Shown here: piece by piece, positions 7,846 to 16,706 of the stretch
Layout: every line of letters starts with the position of its first letter
How positions within the stretch are numbered: position 1 is the stretch's first letter
Translations under genes and position numbers: made by a program
Assembly (NCBI GenBank): GCA_018222605.1
Contig: JAAEZZ010000003.1
Coordinates: 286,272 to 350,271 of the forward strand
Length of the DNA: 64,000 nt
Source: Alphaproteobacteria bacterium
GTDB lineage: Bacteria > Pseudomonadota > Alphaproteobacteria > Caulobacterales > Hyphomonadaceae
Direction: 5' to 3'
The notes under the pieces: model-generated
The model's database searches: none
What the model saw: the letters and a program-made list of their open reading frames with translations, nothing else
What the model was told of the DNA's origin: nothing

Positions 7846-10800
7846 ACGAAACGACAGAGACCTCGCGGGGCAAGACCCCTCCAGATCATGGGTGGCAAAG
7901 CTGATCTCCTGGTCGGTTTCCAACCAGCTCATCGTCCTCATGCTCGCCGCTGCACTGGCTGTGACCGGGTGGATGGCGATCCAGCGCACGCCGCTCGATG
8001 CAGTGCCGGACCTGACAGATACCCAGGTCATTATTCGTACCGATTTTCCGGGCCAGAGCCCGCAGATTGTCGAGGACCTCGTCACCTATCCACTATCGAC
8101 GAACCTTCTCGGTCTGCCGAAGACCAAGGATGTGCGCGGCTCCTCAATGTTCGGCACCAGTTTTGTCTATGTCATATTTGACGATGATGTTGACCTCTAC
8201 TGGGCCCGCTCGCGCGTGCTCGAAGCCTTGTCCCGGCTGGGGTCTGAACTCCCGGAAGGCGCCGTACCGCAGATAGGACCGGATGCGACCGGCGTTGGCT
8301 GGGTCTATCAGTATGCCTTGGTCGACAAAACCGGCAAGACCGATCTCGCCGAGCTGCGTTCACTCCAGGACTGGTTCCTGAAACTCGAACTGGCCGGTGT
8401 GGAGGGGGTCTCTGAAGTCGCCTCGGTCGGCGGTTTTGTCAGGGAATACCAGGTTCTCCTCGATCCCAATCGCCTGAGAAGTTACGACCTGTCGATCACC
8501 CGTATCCGTGACGCGGTCCGCGCAGCCTCAAGCGAAGTCGGTGGCCGCGTGCTCGAACAGGGCGAAACGGAATATGTCATCCGCTCATCAGGCTATGTCG
8601 ATGAGAAGCTTGATCTCGAACAGGTCGTGGTCAAGGCAGAGGATGGCACCCCCGTCCAGCTGAGCCATGTCGCCCGGATTGTCGAAGGCCCGGCCCTCCG
8701 GCGCGGCATTGTCGAACTCAATGGCGAAGGCGAAACGGTGTCCGGCATCGTGGTGATGCGCGATGGCGAGAATGCGCTGTCGGTGATCGAACGTGTGAAG
8801 GAGAAACTTGATAGTCTCCAGCGCGGCCTGCCGGAAGGTGTCGAGATTGTCACTGTGTATGACCGCGCGCCACTCATCGAGGGTTCGGTCGATTATCTGA
8901 AAGACAAGCTGATCGAGGAAGGCATCGCGGTTGCGCTCGTCATCCTGATCTTCCTCCTCCATGTAAGGTCGTCTCTGGTTGCCATCATCACCTTGCCGCT
9001 CGGAGTGCTCGGCGCGTTCCTGATCATGTCCTGGCAAGGTGTCACAGCGAACATCATGTCACTTGGCGGGATCGCCATCGCGATCGGCGCCATGGTCGAC
9101 GCCTCGATTGTGCTTGTCGAGAATGCCAGCCGGAAACTGGCGGATCTGGGACCGAAACCCGATCCGAGCGTGCGCCGCCAGGCGCTGGTCGAGTCGGCTC
9201 AGGAAGTCGGCCCCGGCATATTCTTTTCACTCCTCATCATCACGGTCTCCTTCCTGCCCGTCTTTGCCCTGACCGGTCAGAGCTTCAGGCTCTTCAGTCC
9301 TCTTGCCTATACCAAGACCTATGCGATGGCCTTCGCGGCCATTCTGTCGGTGACACTTGTCCCGGTTCTGATGCTGTACCTGATGCGGGGTCGGTTCCGG
9401 CGCGAGGAAGCCAATCCCCTGAACGCCTTCTTCGTCTGGGCCTACAAACCGCTGCTCCATCTAGCCCTGAGGTTCAAATGGATCACGGTCGCCCTAGCGC
9501 TCGCGCTGACGGCCACCGTCATCGTGCCGGTCCAGAGGATCGGCTCGGAATTCATGCCGGCCCTTTATGAAGGCGAGCTCCTCTACATGCCGACCACCCT
9601 GCCCGGCGTGTCATCCACCAAGATGCGGGAGATTCTTGGCCAGACAAACCGCGTCATCAAGACCGTGCCAGAAGTCGATCGTGTCTTCGGCAAGGCCGGG
9701 CGCGCCGATACCGCAACCGATCCAGCGCCACTCACCATGATCGAGACCTGGATCAAGCTGAAACCGAAGGAGGATTGGCGGCCAGGTGTGACGGTCGAGG
9801 ACATCACCGATGAGCTCGATGCCAAGCTGCAAATGCCCGGCCTCGTGAATTCATGGGGCTATCCGATCAAGATTCGCATGGACATGGTTTCAACAGGAGT
9901 GCGCACGCCCATTGGCATCAAGGTTACGGGCGATGATCTGACAGAGATTGAGACCATTGCCCGGGACATAGAAGCGGCCATTTCGGACGTACCCGGAACG
10001 CGCTCGGCCTTCGCCGACAGGGTCATGGGCGGCAAATATCTCGAGATCACGCCGGACAGGGGCGAACTCGCCCGGCGGAATATCGACATGGCAGCCTTCC
10101 AGTCCGTGATCCGAACCGCCCTGGGCGGCATGACACTCTCCCAGTCTGTCGAGGGCCGGGAACGCTATGACATCATCCTGCGCTATGATCGGCCATTTCG
10201 TGAGAGCGCCACAGACCTGGAAGAGATACTCGTGCCCGCCCCGTCCGGCGCCCATATCCCTCTCAGCGAACTGGCGGACATTTCCTATACGGAAGGCCCG
10301 CCAATGATCCGATCGGAAAATGCCAGGCTGACTGGCTGGGTTTTCGTCGATATCGCGGACCGGGACATGGGCAGCTATGTTGCAGACGCCGGACAGGTGA
10401 TTGCCAACGCCGTCGACCTGCCTGCGGGATATGCGGTGGAGTTCTCCGGACAGTATGAACAGATGCAGGAAGCGAATGCGCGGCTGAAGATCGCCATTCC
10501 AGCTGCGATTGCACTGATCTTCCTGCTGCTGATGCTACATTTCGGCCGGCTCGACCGGACCCTGATCATCATGGCCAGCCTGCCATTCGGCCTGGTCGGC
10601 GGAATGTGGGCCGTCTGGTTGGCAGGCTACAATCTGTCAGTAGCCGTCGCGGTCGGTTTCATCGCCCTGGGCGGCATCGCGGTCGAGACAGCCGTCGTGA
10701 TGCTGCTCTATATCGACGCGGAAGTCCGCAAGGCGAACCCGTCTGACAGGAGCCAGCTTTTCGCAGCTGTCAGCAAGGGCGCGGCCATGCGCGTCAGGCC

Positions 10801-11053
10801 GAAGTTGATGACGGTCACGACCATTTTTGCAGGTCTTGCCCCGATCTTCCTGACCGACGGCCTCGGATCGGACGTCATGCGCCGGATTGCCCTGCCCATG
10901 CTTGGCGGCATGGCCTCAACCCTCATCCTCTCCCTGATCGTGATCCCGGCCATCTACTACATCCGGGTCGGGCTGCAGATTCCATCAGATTTACCCCGGG
11001 CCGAACCGGATAACCGGGCCGGCTCATTCACCCCCGAAGGAGAAAAACCATGA
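7838..11053 (+). CDS. cusA: Heavy-metal RND efflux permease (CusA-like)
   Basis: A 1071-residue inner-membrane proton antiporter of the HME-RND family with the usual two periplasmic loops and 12 membrane segments. Signatures include TPLDAVPDLTDTQVIIRTDF near the N-terminus, GAIAIG-type helix 4 residues followed by GAMVDASIVLVENASRKL, and a GSEFMPALYEGELLYMPTT loop. The start at 7838 overlaps the adaptor stop by eight bases; the frame is open further upstream but that part duplicates adaptor sequence. Substrates are most likely Cu(I)/Ag(I), judging by the CusB and CusF partners. Confidence 0.94.
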   Translation: MTERNDRDLAGQDPSRSWVAKLISWSVSNQLIVLMLAAALAVTGWMAIQRTPLDAVPDLTDTQVIIRTDFPGQSPQIVEDLVTYPLSTNLLGLPKTKDVRGSSMFGTSFVYVIFDDDVDLYWARSRVLEALSRLGSELPEGAVPQIGPDATGVGWVYQYALVDKTGKTDLAELRSLQDWFLKLELAGVEGVSEVASVGGFVREYQVLLDPNRLRSYDLSITRIRDAVRAASSEVGGRVLEQGETEYVIRSSGYVDEKLDLEQVVVKAEDGTPVQLSHVARIVEGPALRRGIVELNGEGETVSGIVVMRDGENALSVIERVKEKLDSLQRGLPEGVEIVTVYDRAPLIEGSVDYLKDKLIEEGIAVALVILIFLLHVRSSLVAIITLPLGVLGAFLIMSWQGVTANIMSLGGIAIAIGAMVDASIVLVENASRKLADLGPKPDPSVRRQALVESAQEVGPGIFFSLLIITVSFLPVFALTGQSFRLFSPLAYTKTYAMAFAAILSVTLVPVLMLYLMRGRFRREEANPLNAFFVWAYKPLLHLALRFKWITVALALALTATVIVPVQRIGSEFMPALYEGELLYMPTTLPGVSSTKMREILGQTNRVIKTVPEVDRVFGKAGRADTATDPAPLTMIETWIKLKPKEDWRPGVTVEDITDELDAKLQMPGLVNSWGYPIKIRMDMVSTGVRTPIGIKVTGDDLTEIETIARDIEAAISDVPGTRSAFADRVMGGKYLEITPDRGELARRNIDMAAFQSVIRTALGGMTLSQSVEGRERYDIILRYDRPFRESATDLEEILVPAPSGAHIPLSELADISYTEGPPMIRSENARLTGWVFVDIADRDMGSYVADAGQVIANAVDLPAGYAVEFSGQYEQMQEANARLKIAIPAAIALIFLLLMLHFGRLDRTLIIMASLPFGLVGGMWAVWLAGYNLSVAVAVGFIALGGIAVETAVVMLLYIDAEVRKANPSDRSQLFAAVSKGAAMRVRPKLMTVTTIFAGLAPIFLTDGLGSDVMRRIALPMLGGMASTLILSLIVIPAIYYIRVGLQIPSDLPRAEPDNRAGSFTPEGEKP

Positions 11054-11265
11054 CGAGACACCTGTTGAAAATTCCGCTTTTGTTTCCACTGCTTCTGAGT
11101 AGCGCCATGCTGCCGGCGGCCGCGCAGGATCGCTCATCAGGCAGAATGATGATCGACGGCGGCATGATGGGTGGCGGCCTGTTCGGCACGGTGTTCATGC
11201 TGCTTGCTGTGCTCCTCCTCCTGCTCGGGATCGCTGCCCTCATCAAATATCTGAGGTCGAAATAA
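11050..11265 (+). CDS. Small single-span membrane protein, copper operon
   Basis: A 71-residue protein whose ATG overlaps the cusA stop (ATGA), so it is part of the operon. It has a signal-like N-terminus (ending PAAAQD), a Met/Gly-rich linker (GRMMIDGGMMGGGLFG) and one transmembrane helix followed by KYLRSK. The Met-rich linker could bind copper. No named family is recognised; similar tiny proteins accompany cus operons. Confidence 0.6.
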   Translation: MTRHLLKIPLLFPLLLSSAMLPAAAQDRSSGRMMIDGGMMGGGLFGTVFMLLAVLLLLLGIAALIKYLRSK

Positions 11266-11290
11266 TAGTCCCGTGTCCATCCACCCTATT

Positions 11291-11315
11291 CCCCCGTCCC
11301 GGCGCGCATCGGGGG
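11291..11315. other. Hairpin after the small membrane gene
   Basis: CCCCCG (11291-11296) and CGGGGG (11310-11315) can pair across a 13-base loop. There is no U-tract, so it is at best a weak terminator or an mRNA-stability element between cusA and the CusF-like gene. Confidence 0.3.
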
Positions 11316-11359
11316 CCTCTGTTGAAAGCCGCGCCTGACAATCAAAAAGGAAGAAAACG

Positions 11360-11860
11360 ATGAAAACCCTCGTCAGAAAGACAGCAGTCACAGGCGCAAT
11401 CCTCGGACTGGCCCTGATTGGTCCGGCGCTCGCCCAGGAGGCCGGCATGAAAATGGACAGCATGAAAGACATGGACATGTCCGGCATGAGCTGCTGCGGC
11501 GACATGGCGCCCGGCTTTGGCGTCATTAACGGCGTCGATCTGGATGCCCGAACCGTCAATATTTCACACGATCCGATCAAGAAGATCGGCTGGGGTGAAA
11601 TGACAATGGACTTCGAGGTCGGCGGAATGGTTGCGCTCGACAAATTCGAGAATGGCGACAACGTCCATTTCATGCTCAAGCAGGACGACAGCGACAATTA
11701 TGATATCGCCATGATGATGCCGATCGGCGGCGATCCGGATGCTTTCAAACTATCCATGATGTCGATGATGAAAGGCAAAGGCATGATGGACTGCAACATG
11801 GGCGGACACGGATCCATGTCCGGCATGTCAGGCAAGGATCATGACGACACCGATCACTAG
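11360..11860 (+). CDS. CusF-like periplasmic copper chaperone
   Basis: A 166-residue secreted protein (signal ending GPALAQ) with the CusF OB-fold signature: His70 in NISHDPI, Trp78 and Met81/Met83 in IGWGEMTMDF, exactly the His-Trp-Met-Met set that binds Cu(I)/Ag(I) in CusF. It is longer than CusF because of Met-rich flanks (MKMDSMKDMDMSGMSCC at the N-terminus, SMMSMMKGKGMMDCNMGG at the C-terminus), which add likely soft-metal sites. It has its own ribosome-binding site (AAGGAAG) and follows the pump genes. Confidence 0.9.
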   Translation: MKTLVRKTAVTGAILGLALIGPALAQEAGMKMDSMKDMDMSGMSCCGDMAPGFGVINGVDLDARTVNISHDPIKKIGWGEMTMDFEVGGMVALDKFENGDNVHFMLKQDDSDNYDIAMMMPIGGDPDAFKLSMMSMMKGKGMMDCNMGGHGSMSGMSGKDHDDTDH

Positions 11861-11899
11861 CCGGTCCTCTGTTTCAAGCAAAAAATTCGTAAATCAGGT

Positions 11900-11924
11900 T
11901 CCGGCCGCGTTCCGCGGCCGGAAT
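11900..11924. other. 11-bp perfect hairpin between the two CusF-like genes
   Basis: TTCCGGCCGCG, loop TTC, CGCGGCCGGAA. The stem is very stable, but no run of T follows on the plus strand. It may act as an mRNA-stabilising or weak terminating structure that lowers expression of the second CusF-like gene. Confidence 0.45.
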
Positions 11925-11960
11925 GCCTGCGTCTCCCGATTAGTTCACCAGGAAATCCCA

Positions 11961-12404
11961 ATGACTCAAAGAATTCTGATTACCGCCTTCTTGTTAGGTT
12001 CCGCTTCCCTGACAGCCTGCAGTGACCCCGAAAGCCGAACGCCGCCAGCATCCGGCCCTGCGGACCAGACCAGGCCTGAACCGTTCGAACAGGCAGATGA
12101 AGCTATGCCCGGCGATACTGGACGGGCCACGGGCAGGATCACATCCCTTGATCGCGACGACGGCCGGGTCACCATCGACCATGGCCCTTTCGAAGGCATC
12201 GCCATGGGCGCGATGACCATGAGTTTCGCTTTAATGGGCGATCTTGAGCTGACTGACCTCTCTGAAGGCGATGACGTGATCTTCCAGGTCAAACGGGGCC
12301 GGGACGGTTCTCATCGCATCATGGAAATTTGCAGCATTCCCGCGAATGGCCGCGACTGCCCGGACCAAGAAACAGTCTATCCGCACAACCCTCCAGATCA
12401 GTAA
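11961..12404 (+). CDS. CusF-like lipoprotein, variant ligand set
   Basis: A 147-residue lipoprotein (lipobox SLTAC, Cys20) with a CusF-type domain. His74 (TIDHGP) and the Met pair in AMGAMTMSF (Met85, Met87) are kept, but the copper-capping Trp of CusF is replaced by Met82. The start at 11961 follows AGGAA; a longer frame upstream is not supported. It is a paralogue of the upstream CusF-like protein, anchored to a membrane, and would supply a second periplasmic Cu(I) shuttle with altered affinity. Confidence 0.8.
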   Translation: MTQRILITAFLLGSASLTACSDPESRTPPASGPADQTRPEPFEQADEAMPGDTGRATGRITSLDRDDGRVTIDHGPFEGIAMGAMTMSFALMGDLELTDLSEGDDVIFQVKRGRDGSHRIMEICSIPANGRDCPDQETVYPHNPPDQ

Positions 12405-12474
12405 GGCGGCATACTCCGGCACTGTCCCCGATCGAGCTAAAGGGAAGACGATAAAGACCCGTTTCGCCATAGTG

Positions 12475-12813
12475 TCAAACTGGCATGCGCGGACCAAAAA
12501 GAATAACCGCAGCCCCGATCAGACAGGTTACAACCCCTATCAGATCCCAGCGGTCGGGACGAATCCCCTCAAAGGTCCATAGCCAGATGAGCGAGGAAGT
12601 TATGTAAACCCCACCATAGGCGGCATAGGCGCGCCCGGCTGCAGACGCTTCCACCAGTGTCAGCAGCCAAGCGAATACAACAAGGGATATCATCCCCGGA
12701 ACCAGCCAGAAAGCGGACTTTCCAAGCCGCAGCCAGGCCCAGAATGCAAAACAACCGGCAATTTCGGCGGTTGCCGCGCCAGCATAGATCAACAACGTCG
12801 CGCGAATATCCAT
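12475..12813 (-). CDS. ynfA: YnfA-family small membrane protein
   Basis: A 112-residue protein with four transmembrane helices, matching the YnfA/UPF0060 family by length and by the segments [30 protein letters not shown] and [18 protein letters not shown]. YnfA proteins are SMR-like inner-membrane proteins frequently linked to mercury or other resistance operons. It lies downstream of merA on the same strand (60-base gap) and is probably the last gene of the mer transcript. Confidence 0.9.
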   Translation of the reverse strand: MDIRATLLIYAGAATAEIAGCFAFWAWLRLGKSAFWLVPGMISLVVFAWLLTLVEASAAGRAYAAYGGVYITSSLIWLWTFEGIRPDRWDLIGVVTCLIGAAVILFGPRMPV

Positions 12814-12873
12814 GGCTGGGACGTTTCCTGATCTGGCTGGACTGGCGAGGCCCCGTTGCGGTTAAAATTGGTT

Positions 12874-14325
12874 TCAGCCTGCGCAGCATGAAAGCTTCGC
12901 CACGTCCTTGTCGAACGTCTGTGCCGCCAATTTTAACCCTTCAACAGTTGTCAGGTATGGAAAAATTGTCTCGCCAAGCGCCTTGCTCGTCATGCCGAAC
13001 TTCAACGCCATAGCCAGCGTCTGAATCGCATCAGACCCTTCGGGCGCCGCGATCTGTCCGCCCAGGAGGCGGTCGGTCTTCGCATCCGCGACCAGCTTGA
13101 TGACGCCGCGGGTATCGCGGGCGGCGGCGGCGCGTGCCACGTGGTCCAGCGTCAGCACGCTGGCCTTGACGTCATGACCGGCTGCCTTCGCCTGCACCTC
13201 GGAAAGGCCGACGCCGGCGACCTGCGGATCGGTGAACACGACCCAGGGCATGGCCCCATTGTCATAGCGCAAATCCTGAAGCCCGAGCGCATTGTTGGCC
13301 GCCACCTTGGCCCCATAAGCGGCCATGTAGACGAACTGGTCGCGATCGGTGACATCACCCGCTGCCCAGACGCCAGGCCGCGTTGTGGCCATGTCGGCTC
13401 CGACCTTGATCGATCCACGCGCATCGGTCTCGATGCCGAACTCGCGCAAGCCGAGGTCTTCGGAATTGGCCACCCGGCCTGTGGTGGCCACAAGCCGCTG
13501 AGCGGAGAGGGTCACAGGCTTTCCACCCCGTTCGATTGTCAGCGTGACGCCGCCGTCACTCCGTCTCACCGATCGGTAGGACAGGCCGGTCTCGACCGCG
13601 ACCCCCTCAGCCTTCAACGCGTCGGTCAACGCCTTGGCCACTTCCGGTTCCACGCCGGGCAGAAGGCGCGAACGCGTGACCAGTGTAACCTTGACGCCCA
13701 GCCGCGACGCCATCTGCGCCAGTTCACAGCCAATATAGCCGCCGCCCAGTACCAGGATGCTTTCGGGCTGATCGGGCAGGCTGAGAAGGTCCCAGGAATC
13801 CAGCGCCTCCACGGTCTCGATCCCGTCAATTTCCGGCAAGAAAGGGCGCGAGCCGGTGGCGATCAGAACCTTCGGTGCAGCGATGATCCGCCCGCCGACC
13901 TCAATCCCACCTTCGATCAGGCGTGCGGCACCTTCCTCGATATAGGTGACATTCTCATAGGAAGGCAGCAGGTCGATGTATTTTTTCTGGCGCATCTCGT
14001 CGACCAGATCGGCCGTGCCCTTGACGACCGCCGACCAGTCCACGCTCTGCGCACAGGGCTCAATGCCCGGAAACCGTGCCGCCGCTGTACCAGCATGCAC
14101 CGCTTCACCGGCCCGTATCATCGCCTTGGACGGCACGCAGCCGACATTGACGCAGGTGCCGCCGATGGTACCATGCCCAACCATGGCCACGCGCCTGCCG
14201 GCCTCGGCCGCGCTAATCGAAGCCGAAAACCCGGCCGAGCCAGCACCTATGACGATGAGGTCATAGCTGTCGTCGCCGTTTTTATTGACGGAGCAGCAAT
14301 CGCCTGTCTTTACGGTTTGATTCAT
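12874..14325 (-). CDS. merA: Mercuric reductase
   Basis: A 483-residue FAD/NADPH disulfide oxidoreductase that reduces Hg(II) to Hg(0) in the cytoplasm. It shows the FAD-binding GAGSAGFSAS motif, the redox-active pair in GGTCVNVGCVPSK (Cys58, Cys63), the NADPH-binding LGGGYIGCE segment and the C-terminal Cys480-Cys481 pair (LSCCAG) that accepts Hg(II). It lacks the N-terminal MerP-like domain present in many MerA proteins, although CC occurs at residues 10-11. It is transcribed with merT and merP from the promoter near 15510-15540. Confidence 0.96.
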   Translation of the reverse strand: MNQTVKTGDCCSVNKNGDDSYDLIVIGAGSAGFSASISAAEAGRRVAMVGHGTIGGTCVNVGCVPSKAMIRAGEAVHAGTAAARFPGIEPCAQSVDWSAVVKGTADLVDEMRQKKYIDLLPSYENVTYIEEGAARLIEGGIEVGGRIIAAPKVLIATGSRPFLPEIDGIETVEALDSWDLLSLPDQPESILVLGGGYIGCELAQMASRLGVKVTLVTRSRLLPGVEPEVAKALTDALKAEGVAVETGLSYRSVRRSDGGVTLTIERGGKPVTLSAQRLVATTGRVANSEDLGLREFGIETDARGSIKVGADMATTRPGVWAAGDVTDRDQFVYMAAYGAKVAANNALGLQDLRYDNGAMPWVVFTDPQVAGVGLSEVQAKAAGHDVKASVLTLDHVARAAAARDTRGVIKLVADAKTDRLLGGQIAAPEGSDAIQTLAMALKFGMTSKALGETIFPYLTTVEGLKLAAQTFDKDVAKLSCCAG

Positions 14326-14440
14326 GATTTCTTCCTTGGCTTGTGACCAGGCATGGCGACGCGGCCTCGATCAAGTATTCAAAATCACACCATCGACCCG
14401 ATGTCGGAGGCGTGGCCGGGATCAGGTTGAGGCCGCTGTC

Positions 14441-14671
14441 GCCGCATTCGCCTGCGGCGAAGACCGCGGGATCGCTCGTACGCATCGATGTGTTCACCTG
14501 GATGCCCCGCCGAGTGCACTCGGCGCAGGCAGCTTCAAGGTTCAGCCTGTCCATTTTTGGTACCCGGCCGGGGCTGAGGCACATGCTCATTGATGCAAAA
14601 CAAGAAGGTGTCGCAATGACGGTACCGGCCAGACCCGTTATCAGCAGTTTTCGGTCAGTCCATTTTGACAT
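14441..14671 (-). pseudogene. Mosaic remnant: merF 5' end joined to an FAD-oxidoreductase fragment
   Basis: The minus-strand frame from 14671 begins like the mercury transporter MerF (KLLITGLAGTVIAT, then SCFAS) for about 25 residues. It then becomes a fragment typical of NirB or rubredoxin-reductase-like flavoproteins (RRGIQVNTSMRTSDPAVFAA, then GEC) before decaying toward merA; the open frame runs on to 14282, overlapping the merA start. Neither half is complete. The position between merP and merA is where merF often lies, so an intact merF was probably lost by a deletion or insertion that joined foreign DNA. It is unlikely to make a useful product. Confidence 0.6.
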
Positions 14672-14759
14672 CAAAGTGAAAGCCTTGTGTGAAAATCTGA
14701 CGATGTATGCGAACATCGACTGGCAGGTGCCTCATCAGGATATTCCAGATGCTGCGTGT

Positions 14760-15083
14760 TCAACCGTCCGTAACGCTTGCCGGGTATCCTACATCGGTTG
14801 AAGCCGCAGCGATCAGCTCAGGCGTTGTCGCCGCCGTATCGTAAACCACTTCTGCGGTCCTGGCCGCATAATCGATATCGACAGATTTAACGCCCTCGAC
14901 ACGCATCATCGCTTTCCTGACAGCAATCGGACATGTCGCGCAGGTCATGTTTCCGATCGTAAAACGGGCTGTCGCCTGTTCGACCTCCACCGAGGCATCC
15001 GGAGCATTCTGCGCGCCGGCGACTGCGAGCCCCCCCGCGAGTGCCAGACCTGCCAGTCCGGCGATCATCCATGTGCGTTTCAT
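14760..15083 (-). CDS. merP: Periplasmic mercury-binding protein MerP
   Basis: A 107-residue protein: signal peptide (ending AVAGAQ) plus one heavy-metal-associated domain with GNMTCATCPIAV, Cys48 and Cys51 being the Hg(II) ligands. It scavenges Hg(II) in the periplasm and passes it to MerT. The start MKRTWMIAG at 15083 gives a proper signal peptide; the longer open frame reads into merT. It lies 14 bases downstream of merT. Confidence 0.94.
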   Translation of the reverse strand: MKRTWMIAGLAGLALAGGLAVAGAQNAPDASVEVEQATARFTIGNMTCATCPIAVRKAMMRVEGVKSVDIDYAARTAEVVYDTAATTPELIAAASTDVGYPASVTDG

Positions 15084-15097
15084 ACTTGTCTCCCTGG

Positions 15098-15472
15098 CTA
15101 GTAAAATAACGGTGCCCATACATCGATGGTCAAGGCCGCCAGCACGACAAGCGCGCCGCTCCACAGGGCGACCTGCTTGACGACTGACGACTGCGGACGG
15201 GCGCAATAGCTACCATCCTCGCAGACACTGGTTTTTCGAAAATAGACATCCCAGAACCCAGCCGCGAGAAATCCGATCGCGACCAGAAGAAAAAGGGGCT
15301 TGTAGGGTTCCAGCGCCGTCAACTGGCCAATCCACGCTCCGGAAACACCGAGACTGATCAGCACAAGCGGCACGATGCAGCAGGATGATGCAAGGAATGC
15401 CCCCAGCATGCCACCGGCAACAAGCCACCTTGAGCGACGCTCATTTGCTGGGCTGTTTTCCGTACCTGCCAT
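15098..15472 (-). CDS. merT: Mercuric ion transporter MerT
   Basis: A 124-residue inner-membrane protein with three transmembrane helices. The Cys pair in helix I (ASSCCIVPL, Cys31-Cys32) and the cytoplasmic loop pair (CEDGSYC) are the Hg(II) relay residues. First gene of the mer transcript, 81 bases from the divergent merR start, with the regulatory region between. Confidence 0.94.
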   Translation of the reverse strand: MAGTENSPANERRSRWLVAGGMLGAFLASSCCIVPLVLISLGVSGAWIGQLTALEPYKPLFLLVAIGFLAAGFWDVYFRKTSVCEDGSYCARPQSSVVKQVALWSGALVVLAALTIDVWAPLFY

Positions 15473-15507
15473 GACCAGCTGTTCCCATTGCTTTATTGAT
15501 CATGATC

Positions 15508-15538
15508 ACGTTACGCTCTGTAGTTGGTACAGACACAA
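15508..15538 (-). promoter_or_regulatory. mer promoter/operator (MerR-type, 19-bp spacer)
   Basis: On the minus strand a -35 box TTGTGT (15533-15538) and a -10 box TAACGT (15508-15513) are separated by exactly 19 bp, the overlong spacer that MerR-family activators untwist. The spacer holds the dyad TCTGTA-5-TACAGA (15517-15533 on the plus strand), which is the MerR site. It drives merTPA and sits in the merT-merR intergenic region, so it probably also represses merR. Confidence 0.8.
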
Positions 15539-15552
15539 GTGGGTATTTCATC

Positions 15553-15969
15553 ATGGCCATCACATCGCCGCGAGCAGCACTCAAACGGGCTGAACTGGCC
15601 GGGCGGCTCGGCTGCAATCTTGAAACGATCCGCTATTATGAAAAGATCGAATTGCTGCCCGAACCAGCCCGCACGGCAAGTGGCCACCGGCTGTATTCGA
15701 ATGAAGATCAGGTACGACTGCGTTTCATATTGCGAGCCCGCAGCCTCGGCTTCTCCGTGGAAGATGTACGCTCGCTACTTGGCATCAATGATGGCAGGCC
15801 GAGCTGCGCGGAGGTCAGGGCGCTGGCAGAAGCACATCGGGGCGATATCCGTAAACGCATCGCCGATCTGAAGCAGATGGATCGACGGCTCGGCGAGATC
15901 ATGGCTGGTTGCACCGGCGCTGAAACACCCGATTGCGCACTCACCGACAAACTGTTCGAAGATAGCTGA
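15553..15969 (+). CDS. merR: Mercury-responsive regulator MerR
   Basis: A 138-residue MerR-family activator/repressor. The N-terminal winged helix (TIRYYEKIELLPEPARTASG) is followed by the dimer helix. The Hg(II)-binding cysteines are present at Cys85, Cys120 and Cys128, matching the C82/C117/C126 triad of Tn501 MerR. I chose the ATG at 15553 because the longer frame (from 15496) would overlap the operator. Divergent from merT, with the operator lying between. Confidence 0.95.
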   Translation: MAITSPRAALKRAELAGRLGCNLETIRYYEKIELLPEPARTASGHRLYSNEDQVRLRFILRARSLGFSVEDVRSLLGINDGRPSCAEVRALAEAHRGDIRKRIADLKQMDRRLGEIMAGCTGAETPDCALTDKLFEDS

Positions 15970-15984
15970 CAAAAGGGGCTCCTG

Positions 15985-16460
15985 CATCTGCCGGAGATGC
16001 AAATGATGGACATCCACGACACCATCACCGCTCCGCATCGCCTCAATGACGGTACCGATGTCAATGTCCGGCGGACTGCCTAGCCACAACACGTGGATCG
16101 GCCCGCCGATTTCGCGGAACGACAGGCAGAGAATGTTACCGCGATACCGATCGTCACGAACGGATCGAACAGTATTCAGTCATAGATGAGGATGAGCGCG
16201 TCGCCCGCAACCACGGCTACAGATGCGAGTGCGTCGGACAGATTGTGAAGGAGGAGCGCCCGGATATTCACGCTCCCATTCTGCACCGAATAGATCAGGA
16301 GGGCTGTAAGCTCTGCAATGACCAGCGCAACACCGCCAAGAATAACGATCGTCCAGCCACCAACGGCGGGCGGATCAGTGATCCGTATGACAGTCTTATT
16401 GACCAGATGGCAATGGAGACCCGACGATCATCGCTCGCGGGATCAAGATCGTCATGATCA
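15985..16460 (-). pseudogene. Decayed cation diffusion facilitator (CzcD-like)
   Basis: Pieces of a CDF-family Zn/Cd/Co exporter can be read on the minus strand in different frames: a His-rich start (HDHDDLDPAS) near 16455; a membrane segment (TIVILGGVALVIAELTALLI); a second (NIRALLLHNLSDALASVAVV) followed by IYD and a TGA where the family has Trp; and the C-terminal domain (REIGGPIHVLWLGSPPDIDI, then VVDVHHLHL). There is at least one nonsense change, two frameshifts and a loss of N-terminal helices, and the 3' end stops abruptly beside merR. The mer module probably inserted here and removed the end of the gene. Confidence 0.75.
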
Positions 16461-16706
16461 TGTGCGTGGCTCAGGATCGGCCTCCTCTTCCAGCACCTTG
16501 CGCTTGCACTCGAGATACGCGCGTCGCCGCGCGTGTACCGCGTTTTTTACGCGGCTCTTTGGTGGTATCAGGCCGCATTCCTCCTGCAGCTTGGCCGCCT
16601 GCTCACTTGAAAGGGCCCCCATCACGTTGTCGAGACTCTCGCAGCCGGCCAGGGCTGCGAGAGAAACGGACATGACCGCGAAACGAAGTTCACGATGGAT
16701 GAACAT
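16458..16706 (-). CDS. Small lipoprotein downstream of the czc pump
   Basis: An 82-residue protein with a lipobox (LAALAGC) after a short hydrophobic signal, then a charged helical tail rich in Arg/Lys/Glu. It overlaps the end of the RND gene (stop at 16690), so it is the last gene of the czc transcript; an internal ATG at 16673 would shorten the signal. No family is recognised. Confidence 0.5.
   Translation of the reverse strand: MFIHRELRFAVMSVSLAALAGCESLDNVMGALSSEQAAKLQEECGLIPPKSRVKNAVHARRRAYLECKRKVLEEEADPEPRT

Noticed and set aside
13141..14346. 401-codon plus-strand frame
   Set aside because: Antisense of merA; such frames are common in G+C-rich DNA and it shows no protein family.
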